A stretch of DNA of 64,000 bases, taken from positions 1,538,614 through 1,602,613 of the forward strand of contig CM069444.1 of NCBI GenBank assembly GCA_035610835.1, written 5' to 3'. Below are positions 22,301 to 34,300 of the stretch, in pieces. This DNA comes from Ophiura sarsii. Lineage: Eukaryota; Echinodermata; Ophiuroidea; Amphilepidida; Ophiuridae. Numbering within the stretch: position 1 is the stretch's first letter; every line of letters starts with the position of its first letter. Below the pieces are notes generated by a model, which was given only the letters and a program-made list of their open reading frames with translations, was not told the DNA's origin and did not search any database. Made by a program: the position numbers and the translations under genes.

Positions 22301-25300
22301 AACATCTGTTTTGTAATGGTAAAACCAAAAGCCGCGTGGAAAGTGTCTTAAAAGAAGCACATCTAGGCTAAGAAGCCCGAACAGGTGTTACCTATGAGTA
22401 AGATATTCATGAACGAAAAAGCTCATCAGCATTCAAAGGATTACAACACGTGTTGAATTGTGTTAGCTTTTCAAGGTTCAAATATTGGTATTTTCATGAA
22501 TATCTTACTCGTAGGTAGAACCCGCGAAGGTTATATATCTGCATGCTCTGCTGCCAATAACCATGATAACAGATAAAGTCGAGTCGTTATCTTACTCACC
22601 GCCATTTCCACACTGAAGAGCAAGTTTATTTTGCTGAACTTCCAACTTCTGAGGCAGATCCGTGACAGCACAGTTCTGCAGGGACTCTTCATGTCCACCG
22701 CATTCAAATCTAACGCCTAGAGTCGGGGATGAATCTTCCGGAAACTGCCACTGTCCCGTAGTTTGTGTCATAGCAAAGGAGAAGCCAAGTTGTCGACAGA
22801 GAACGTGGGAATTCATTCTCATCCAGTTGTCCGGGTTTACCAAGCTCCATTCGCCAGTCGTTGTCCGAACCTGGACTATTCCTCGGTCGGAGTGTGTGCC
22901 GTGTAGCAAGCGAGAGTCGTATTCTTTGTCCGATACTAAAGGATCAACAAGATCAAAATTCAAGAGATTTCATGATTCAAGATGTGCTACATGTACCATG
23001 CATCGAGGACAAAATATGCGAATCGGGCCCAGCCTATGATGAATTTCATTTTTACGCTCAAAGTCAGTCCCGCAAAAATGTCATTCTTACAAGGCTTCAA
23101 AAAAGGCCCGACATTTCAGCTTGGTTTTGAAAATCAGATGGCTTTTTGTTCCAAAGTTTCACTACTCACTCTCTCTACAGGGTGTCCCTAAAAAATGTTC
23201 CACGTCATTGCTCTCCTTGACATTGAATATTTGCTATAACCTGAAAGATAATATTTTAGTTGGCTTTCAAATGCCGGGTTTTTTTAGTGCGTTTACTTTT
23301 CTCAATCTAAAAATATGTTCAATAAATAACGAGCACTCAAATTCGGGCTTGTGCCACTTTTAGAAAAACATGTTGTTTTTGGAATGCGTCATTTTCATCT
23401 TCAATCATTTCGTATTTAGAATTGCTGTTTGTACGAGCTTCAATATTACTAATAACCTTTCGTATGCAGTTTATCTTGTCGCAATTGATTGAGTCTATCC
23501 AAAGATATACTTGTTTATGAGCAAACAACCCATTTTTTGAAAGAAATCATTCATGTGTAAATTGCTGTTTTAGGGTCCCGTGGCTAACGCGCTATTTGGA
23601 TATTTAGCTATTGAAGGAATTTATCAAATGATAATATTTTGCACAGAGTCGCGTGGCTATCGCGCTATTAGGCTATTTAGCTATTGAAGGAATTTAACAA
23701 ATGATGATATTATTGGACAGGGTCCCGTGGCTAACGCGCTATTTGGATATTTAGCTATTGAAGGAATTTATCAAATGATAATATTTTGCACAGAGTCGCG
23801 TGGCTATCGCGCTATTAGGCTATTTAGCTATTGAAGGAATTTAACAAATGATGATATTATTGGACAGGGTCCCGTGGCTAACGCGCTATTAGGCTATTTA
23901 GCTATTGAAGAAGTTTAACCAATGGTTGTATTATTACACAGGGCCGCGGGGCTATTACGCTATTAGGATATTTAGCTATTGAAGAATTTATCAATTAGAC
24001 AGGGTCGCGTGGCTACCGCGCTATTAGGATATTTAGCTATTGAAGGAATTTAACAAATGATGATCAATTGGACAGGGTCCCGTGGCTAACGCGCTATTAG
24101 GCTATTTAGCTATTGAAGAAGTTTAACCAATAATTGTATTATTACACAGGGTCGCGTGGCTACCGCGCTATTAGGATATTTAGCTATTGAATGAATTTAT
24201 CAAATGAGGATATAATTGCACAGAGTCGCGTGGCTATCGCGCTATTAGGCTATTTAGCTATTTAAGGTATTCAACAAATGATAATATATTGCACCGGGTC
24301 GCGTGGATACCGCGCTATTTAGCTATTGAAGGAATTTATCAAATGATGATATCATTGCACAGGGTCGCGTGGCTAATGCGCTATTAGGCTATTTAGGTGT
24401 TGAGTTTAACAAATGATGATATTATTTCACAGGGTTGCGTGGCTACCGCGCTATTAGGCTATTTAGCTATTTAAGGCATTTAATAATTGATGATATTATG
24501 GCACAGGGTCCCGTGGCTAACGCGCTATTTGGCTATTTAGCTATTGAAGGATTTTTATCAAATGATGATATCATTGCACAGGGTTGAGCTAACGCGCTAT
24601 TCAGCTATTTAAGGAATTTAACATTTGATGATATTATGGCACAGGGTAGCGTGGCTAACGCGCTATTTGGCTATTTAGCTATTGACTGATTTTAACAATT
24701 GATGATATTATTGCACTGGGTCGGGTGTGTACCGCGCTATTAGGCTATTTAGCTATTGAAGGCCTTTTTGAAATGGTGCTATCATTGCTCTGGGTTGCAT
24801 GGCTAGCGCGCTATTAGGCTATTTAGCTATTGAAGGGATTTAACAAATGATTATATCATTGCACAGGGTCGCGTGGCTAATGCGCTATTTTGCTATTTAG
24901 CTGTTGAAGGAATTTAACAAATGATAATATTATTTATTGGGTCGCGTGGCTACTGCGCTGTGAGGCTATGTTGCTATTGTAGGATTGATCAAATGATGAT
25001 ATTATTGTACAGGGTTGCGCTTTTAGGCTATGTAGCTTTTGAAGGAATTTACCAATTGCTGATGTCATTGCACAGGGACGCATTGCTAGCGCAGGTGTTT
25101 CCGTAACCTAACATACTTTATCTGACACATTGACACACTTTCATCTGACTCAATTATTTTAGGCGTTTGATGAACTCCTCAAATTAACTTACTTCCTGAA
25201 ATGGCTATTCCATCACATAAACTTACCCCCTCTGTAATAAAAGGCTATGCCCCTGAAATGGCTATTCCATTAAATAAACTTACCCTCTCTTTTATTTCAG

Positions 25301-28300
25301 GGGAAGTAAGTTTATTTGATGGCATTTCAGAGGGAGTAAGTTTATTTGATGTAACAGCCTCTTACTTCATAGGGTTTTTGATGGAACAGCCTTTTATTTC
25401 CATCAAATAAACTTACCCCCTCTCAAATAAAAGGCTGTTCCACACTTACTCCCTCTGCAATAGCAGGCGGTGACACCAAATAAACTTACTCCCTCTGAAA
25501 TTCCATCTAAGGAAATGTCTATCTCCGAAATAAAGGAGGGGATAAGTTTATTTGATGGGGAAGCCTTTTATTTCAGAGGAAGTAACTTTAATTGATTGAA
25601 TAGTCATTTCAGAGGGGGTAAGTTTGTTTGATTATACAGCCTTCTATTTCAGAGGGGTAAGTTTATTTATTGGATTAAAAAGGCTTTTCCTTAAAAACAC
25701 TTACTCGCTCTGAAATATAAGGCTGTTTTACACTTACTCCCTCTGAAGTAAAAGGATGTTACATGAAATAAACTTACTCCCTATGAAATTCCATTTAATA
25801 ATCTTACTACCTCTGAAATCAAGGAGGGGTAAGTTTTGTCGATGGAATAGCCATTTTTAGGGGTAAGCTTATTTGATGGACAACCTTTTATTTTAGAGGG
25901 GGTAAGTTTAGTTAATGGAAAAGCCACCTTTTTTGGACGTTCACATGTGGACTACTTAATTTTGTTAAATGTTGAATGTTGAGGTAATCTATATTTTGGA
26001 ATGGTGAATATTTGTTGGTGAATTTATGATGAATAGAAAAATGAATACATTTCAACTTGGGGCATCATGCTCAAATTACTTGTTTTTAGAGTTGACATGT
26101 TTAACACTTTTTCTTTTTGACCTGGTGTTCGTAGCGAATAAAATGTTAAGTCATAAACAAGTGTTTAAATATCATCCTTAGCATATACCTCAAACATACA
26201 AAGGCCCTATATTAATTTATTCTAAAAAAAAAGTCGGGGGAGGGGCCTTGGAATATTCTGAAATTGACGCTTTTAAGAACGCAGCATCCTCTGTCATGTC
26301 ATTTAGTAAAGTAGGTAATTGCCCCCCCCCCCCCCCCGATCAACAAGTGCCGGTTCACCATGTTAACTAAAACACTAAACAAGACCAGAAAGACGGGGGA
26401 GTGGCCTTTTACAACGACGCCACACCGCCTTTGCAAACCATCCGAACATATCTGTTTTTACCACCTAAGTAAAAAAACACCTCTCAAACATACAATAAAC
26501 CCTTTTTTTGAATATTCATAAATTTATGCTTTTAAGAACGACGCAACATCCTCTGACATGTCATTTAGTAAAGTAGGTAAAGGACCCCCCCCCCCCCACC
26601 CCCCTGATCAACAAATTCTTGTTCTTGGAATATTCATAAATTTACGCTTTTAAGAACGACGCAACATCCTCTGTCATGTCATTTAGTAAAGCAGGTAAAG
26701 GACCCCCACCCCCCACCCCCTCGGATAAAACACTAAAAAAGACCGGTTTTACCGCCTTTTAAGTTCAACAACCCCACCCCTCGGATGTATTCTACAAATC
26801 CCTTAGCCTATACCTCAAACATACAAAAATTCTTGTTCACTAAAATACTAAAAAAACCCGGTTTCACCGCCTTTTAAGTTCAACAACCCCCACCCCTCTG
26901 ATGTAACCTACAAATTCCTTAGCATATACCTCAAACATACAAAAACCCTATATTAATTTATTCTAAAAAACAGTCGGGGGAGGGGCCTTGGAATATTCTG
27001 AAATTGACGCTTTTAAGAACGTCGCAGCATCCTCTGTCATGTCATTTAGTAAAGTAGGTAATTGCCCCCCCCCCCCCCCCCGGATCAACAAGTGCCGGTT
27101 CACCATGTTAACTAAAACACTAAACAAGACCAGAAAGACGGGGGAGTGGCCTTTTACAACGACGCCACACCGCCTTTGCAAACCATCCGAACATATCTGT
27201 TTTTACCACCTAAGTAAAAAACACCTCTCAAACATACAATAAACCCTTTTTTGGAATATTCATAAATTTATGCTTTTAAGAACGACGCAACATCCTCTGA
27301 CATGTCATTTAGTAAAGTAGGTAAAGGACCCCCCCCCCCCCCCCCTGATCAACAAATCCTTGTTCTTGGAATATTCATAAATTTACGCTTTTAAGAACGA
27401 CGCAACATCCTCTGTCATGTCATTTAGTAAAGCAGGTAAAGGACCCCCCACCCCCCCCCCCCCCACCCCCTCGGATAAAACACTTAAAAAGACCGGTTTT
27501 TACCGCCTTTTAAGTTCAACAACCCCACCCCTCGGATGTATTCTACAAATCCCTTAGCCTAGGCTATACCTCAAACATACAAAGGCCCTTAATAATTTAT
27601 TCTAAAAAAAAAGTCGGGGCGGGGCCTTGGAATATTCTTAAATTTACGTTTTTAAGAACGACGCAACATCCTCTGTCATGTTATTTAGTCAAGTAGGTAA
27701 TTGCCCCCCCCCCCCCCCCCCCGGATCAACAAGTGCCGGTGCACCATGTTAACTTAAACACTAAACAAGACCAGAAAGACGAGGGAGGGGCCTTTTACAA
27801 CGACGCCACACCGCCTTTGCCATGTTTGCAAAACCATCCCGAACAATATCTGTTTTTACCACCTAAGTAAAAAAAAACCTCTCAAACATACAATAAACCC
27901 TTTTTTGGAATATTCATACATTTACGCTTTTAAGAACGACGCAACATCCTCTGTCATGTCATTTAGTAAAGTAGGTAAAGGACCCCCCCCCCCCAACCTG
28001 ATCAACAAATTCTTGTTCTTGGAATATTCATAAATTTACGCTTTTAAGAACGACGCAACATCCTCTGTCATGTCATTTAGTAAAGCAGGTAAAGGACCCC
28101 CCCCCACCCCCCCCCCCCCCCCCCCCCCTCGGATAAAACACTAAAAAAGACCGGTTTTACCGCCTTTTAAGTTCAACAACCCCCACCCCTCGGATGCATT
28201 CTACAAATTCCTTAGCCTATACCTCAAACATACAAAGGCCCTTAATAATTTCTTCTAAAAAAAAGTCGGGGGCGGGTTCTTGGAATATTCTTAGGCCCAA

Positions 28301-31300
28301 ACGACGCTGGCCACGCGTCTCGGACGATCCAATATGGCAACGGGAGTGCACCATTTTGAAATATTTTTAACAGTCATCGCCCGGTTAACGATGAAAATAA
28401 TTGAAAAATAGCATTTACAATTGGGGTGATTAGCCACCCAGAACGGTTTTGGATTGTAAAAAAATTCTTCTAACATATGATGAATTTTTCAAAATGATTA
28501 GATCAACATTCGCGATTACGTGTTATTTCAATACGAATTCAAAATGTAGGTTTCCGCATGTCCATCGTCGTCTGTCTTGCGCCCTTAATAATTTATTCTA
28601 AAAAAAAAGGTCGGGGCGGGCCCTTGGAATATTCTTAAATTTACGCTTTTAAGAAGGGGCGGGCGCCTTTAATAACGACGCATCCTACACTCTAAGAAAA
28701 AGGGTTCCACTTAGAACCTTTTTCTGTCCTGTATGTAGAACCCTAAGAGCTCTTAAGGTTCTATAAAGAACCTTTAACATTAAGAGAACGTTGGGCAAAC
28801 AATTTACCAAACGTTGGTTCAACTATGAACAACCCCGTTGTTGGGTAAATAATTACCAACGTTTGGTAAAATGTTGGCTAATTTGCGCCACCTAGAACAA
28901 ATTAGAAATTAACGGTAGCAGACCAAAATAGCCAATAAGCCTTAGCCAAATAGCGAATTAGCTAAATAGCCAATTAGCCAAATAGCCGGATGTCCCGTAG
29001 TTAAAAACCCACTTTTTTCATTCTGAAATAATGATATTTTGATAGCGAATTAGCTACATGCCAAATAGCGAATTAGCTAAATAGCCAATTAGCCAAATAG
29101 CCGGATGTCCCGTAGTTAAAAACCCACTTTTTTCATTCTGAAATAATGATATTTTGATAGCGAATTAGCTACATTATCTCCATGTTTGTGGTATTTAGAT
29201 ATTAGGCCTACAGGCCAACAAGCAAATTAGCGTAATAGCTCTTGATATCTTGTTATTTACGCAATTACGCAATTACGATATACATTTTGAAATAGCGAAT
29301 TTGCCACATTAGCTCTCTGGTCGAGGATATTCAGATAATACTTGCCAAAAAGCAAATTAGCGTATTTGCTCTTGATAGCAAATTAGCCACATTAACCCAT
29401 ATATGAATTTTGAAAAGGGAATTAGCCACATTAGCACCTTGAATTATACATTATACATTAATACAAGCTACTTGAAAAATGAATTATACAATTAGCCGCC
29501 GCTAATCGTAAGATATTAGGCTATATCCACGCTATAACGCTATTTTTAGGTTTCTATTAGCGAATTTGCCAATTATACACCTTAATCATTAATAGCTTCA
29601 TTATCACTCTCAATTATACACTATACATTACCCTTCGCTTTAAATTTTAAAATAGCGAATTTGCTGTACATTATCTCCCTGGTCGAGGATATTCAGATAA
29701 TACTTACCAAAAAGTAAATTAGCGTATTAGCTCTTGGTAGCAAATTATCCACATTAGCCCCTTGAATTATACATTATACAATAGCTAACGCTAATGTAAA
29801 TATCGATTATACAATAGCTTCCGCTAATAGTAATATATTTAGGCTATTTACGCTATTGCGATATTTGGATTTTAAATTGCGATATTTGAATTTTAAAAAG
29901 AGAATTAGCCACATTAGCACCTTGAAATATACATTATACATTAGCAAAAGCTACTCGCAAAATGCATTATACAATTGCCGACGCTAATAGTAATATATTT
30001 AGGCTACTTACGCTATTGCGATATATACATTTTGAAAAAGGAATTAGCCACATTAGCACCTTGAATTATACATTATACATTAGCACAAGCTACTTGAAAA
30101 ATGCATTATACAATAGCCGCCGCTACTCGTAAGATATTTTGGCTACTTACGCTATTGCGATATATCAATTTTGAAAAAGGAATTAGCTACATTAGCACCT
30201 TGAATTATACATTATACATTAGCGCAAGCTACTTGAAAATGCATTATACAATAGCCGTCGCTAATCATAAGATATTAGGCTATTTGCACGCTATAATGCT
30301 ATCGGGCTATTTTGCTTTCTATTAGCGAATTTGCCAATTATACACCTTAATAGCTTCATTATCACTAGTAGCGTATTAGCTCTTGATAGCAAATTATCCA
30401 CATTAGCCCCTTGAATTATACATTATACATTAGCTAACGCTAATGTAAATATCGATTATACAATAGCTTCCGCTAATAGTAATATATTTAGGCTATTTAC
30501 GCTATTGCGATATTTGGATTTTAAAAAGAGAATTAGCCACATTAGCACCTTGAAATATACATTATACATTAGCAAAAGCTACTCGCAAAATGCATTATAC
30601 AATTGCCGACGCTAATAGTAATATATTTAGGCTAATTACGCTATTGCGATATATCAATTTTGAAAAAGGAATTAGCCACATTAGCACCTTGAATTATACA
30701 TTATACATTAGCACAAGCTACTTGAAAAAATGCATTATACAATAGCCGCCGCTACTCGTAAGATATTTTGGCTACTTACGCTATTGCGATATATCAATTT
30801 TGAAAAAGGAATTAGCCACATTAGCACCTTGAATTATACATTATACATTAGCGCAAGCTACTTGGAAAATGCATTATACAATAGCCGTCGCTAATCATAA
30901 GATATTAGGCTATTTGCACGCTATCGGGCTATTTTGCTTTCTATTAGCGAATTTGCCAAGTATACACCTTAATAGCTTCATTATCACTATCAATTATACA
31001 CTATACATTAGCCTTCGCTAATTTGCTATTTACACGGCTATTTGCGATAGTGTACGATCCCGCACCTTAGTGCTCACTGAGTCACGGCCTCTTTGTTCCG
31101 TGTTGCCCTGATTCTCGCAATTACCCCAATGACTATGGCGAACCCTAGGCTACATCCCCCAGTCATCAATATTACCGTACGGACGCTAAAGCTGTACAAA
31201 TATCGGAGCCTGCAATATAGCGACATAAGAGGACGGCTGAGAGTTACAGTCTAGGTGAACCCCTTCAATATGATTAGCCCAATGATATGGCAACCCCCCT

Positions 31301-34300
31301 TGAGGACGGGAATCATACATCGTACAAAATATCGGGACCATTTAGTTTACAAATCACATTTACACACAAAATACACAGAATGTGACCATTTGAAGACTAT
31401 AATAAGTTGCCTGACTGTTAAATGTAACTAAGGATTACTATGGGAACATAAAAAGATGAGATTATAAAGTTGAAGTACGCGATCTTATCAGTCAACTTTT
31501 TTATTTTAATAAGCTTATTTTCCCCTATGCTTTAGTGTGTTCAGGCTAACACAGCATGCGTACATGCCTGATACGGGTTACGGGGGCTACAATATGTGAC
31601 GAACCGAAAACGGTGTTCCGTTTCTTATAATTATTAGTATTTCGTTTACTGGATAAGTTTCCCCAGGGTAAAATACTGTCCTACATGATTGTACTTACTT
31701 TATAGTCAAAAGAGGCCCATTATGTTTTCTAAACCAAAATGAAATTGTTTACCTTTTCAAACCAAAGGGAGTGTTCATTATAAATATTTAATATTTATGG
31801 GGGGGCGGTGTTATAACATCATAATACTTTCTCTGTCATGACAAAGGCAAAAAGGTCTCAGAATTCCACAACATTCATCAAAATTATTCAGTGGATTGTC
31901 CAAATGAATTTATTATTTATGGGGAGTTGGAAAAATGGAGGGAGGATCAGAAAGAAATGCTTCGTGAGCAGTCAAATCTACTATTGCTTGATTAATTTGG
32001 ATATACAGGGGGATCAAGAAAAAAAATCAACGAAAAAGGGGGATCAAGAAAAAAAATTAACACTGTTTGGAGTGATCAAGAAAAAAATATGTCCAAAGCT
32101 CAAATATGTCCAACCTCCACACCAAAGTATTTATGAACACTCCCTAAGAATAACATATGTGTAAGTAACGTTGTGTGAACAAATAAAGTCAATCATATTT
32201 TCCAGTTAAAAACATTAGTACCATAACACCACTTTCCAAATTATTACTGCCATATTACAATACAAAAACATTTTTTAACATTCAAATATCCGACCAGCTC
32301 TACTAGGCGTGCCTAGTCTTGTTAAAGCTTTGAAGAATTTCTTCATACAAATAGTAAACATTTGACTTTTATTGATCAACTTTAATCAAGCATATTTTTA
32401 GATAGGATAAGCAAGTGTAACAAAACAAACGGTATTTGAAAGGTAATTAGGTCAAATTGAAGCTCACATATAAACGTGAATTAGTAGATACCGATTATTA
32501 ACTGAGCAAAATTACCTTTTCCACAAGCATTTTTTCCCCCTAAAACCTAAAAAGGGGCACGACCCGTTTTTAAGTGCCCGATTGATCAATCATATGTCGT
32601 TGGATCGGGACAAATCAACGGCATTGGAAAGCCACTAACTTAATTATTGTAAAGTTTATATAAAGATTATTGGTTTGCCGATATTACTTCTCTTGATAAA
32701 TTAAGGACATATCGTAATTTCAAATATCAGTTATCCCCTGAAAAATACTTATCAGTTATTACAAATGCGTCACATCGCCGTATCTTTCAATATTTATATG
32801 TTCCAGTCATTCTCTTCGCATTGAAACCGGAAGAACACTTGGAATATAGATCCCAATGATTAACCCATTTTGGGTGATCAGAAGCCCCGAGTGTATACTC
32901 GTGTTTGAATTAAATTAAAATTGACCACAATACATATATTTCCAGTGAAATTTGAAATACTTCACATTCATAATCTGATATAAGGGATATCAGATGCACT
33001 TATTTCCCATCCCGTCAAATGTTTGCCTACTTAGCAACATTTGTTATATTTAGTGTATTTATAAGATAATAAGATTTGCGCGCATTGATAATCGCACAGA
33101 CGTCTCATATAATTGATATACGCGCAATGGATAAGTCACCCGTGCAAACCTGCAATACGCGGTTCCAGGGTTTTTAAGCACGCGTTGCATTGTGGGATCT
33201 GCTGAAATCAATTTCAGGACGGCTATATTTCCGGTGCTATCTGAATACGTGTACGATACTACAATCACATACAACGCTGCGATTGCATCTGCAATGTTAT
33301 CAATTTTAAAAGAAAAACGATAGGTGAGTGTTTATATCAAACCTTCAAAAATAAAAATGATTTTATTTATTTTTAAATATAGGCATACTAGAAAAAACAA
33401 GAAACAATTGAAGTTAGGATGTAAGGGAGTGTTCAGAAATACTTTGGTGGGGTGGGAGGGGGGGTTGGGTTGGCTGGGCAACTGAAATGTTTCGAAACTT
33501 TTTTGACCCCCACCCCCCCCCCCCCCCCTTTACAAATTGATTTTTTTTACCCCTTCCCCCCCCCCCTTTACAAACTTTATTGACTTGACCCCCCCCCCCC
33601 CCTTACTATTAGATGTTGACAAAGACTTTCTTTTTACGACGCTGGCGGTCTGAACCATCACACCATTACAACATTTCAGATGCACTCAACATGAATGCCG
33701 TTTTTTGCTTGAAAAATAAATGTTCCATGAATATTTGCGCGTAGGGAACAGAAATTTGCTGTACAAAATGCATTCAAAAACGCGCATAGCGCGCAAAAAA
33801 ATGTGTTTATCTTGTTAATGACAATGTTGCGCAACGCTGCGCGCATAGAGCGCAAAAATGTGTGTTTATCACGTTAATGACAATCTTTTTCAACGGTACT
33901 TTGCTGAAATTGTGGAAAGTTTCATTTGCACAAAGATTCGCGCGCAACGCGCAGACATTAAGGTTGGTGTCAACCCTGTTTGGCGCCAAATTTATCAAGC
34001 ACTGTAACTTTTAAATTATAAATGTGATGTACACAAAAGTATACATTTGTTGTAATGAAATGAGTCAGAGAATCCATTTTTGGTATCAAATTTTACTAAA
34101 ATTAGTGATTTTTACATTTTTTGCCCAAAAATCACCTTTTTGGCGTCAAAAATTTTCAGACAACCTAACAATATCAGTTTTTGATTAAAAATTCCAAAAT
34201 TTCACCAAAATCATCTAAAGTCAATTATCTAGGAGAGATTTTTTTTTTTGGGCTTAAAATTTGTTTGTTTTGAAAATATTGACCAAAAAGTGCCAAAAAA

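Larger units (their letters stand above)
19514..22599 (-). other. Receptor intron 4, rich in foldback MITEs
   Basis: 3.1-kb intron. From 19514 to about 20730 I see only AT-rich DNA. About 20030-20260 resembles 55740-55920 and is probably an old repeat. The rest is nested MITEs listed separately. Confidence 0.65.

Noticed and set aside
23573..25090. CRISPR-like array of regular repeats
   Set aside because: Unit length and sequence drift, no unique spacers, eukaryotic context; it is a diverged minisatellite.
31838..32164. 108-codon plus-strand frame
   Set aside because: Lies inside a MITE and encodes repeats of GGATCAAGAAAAAAA.
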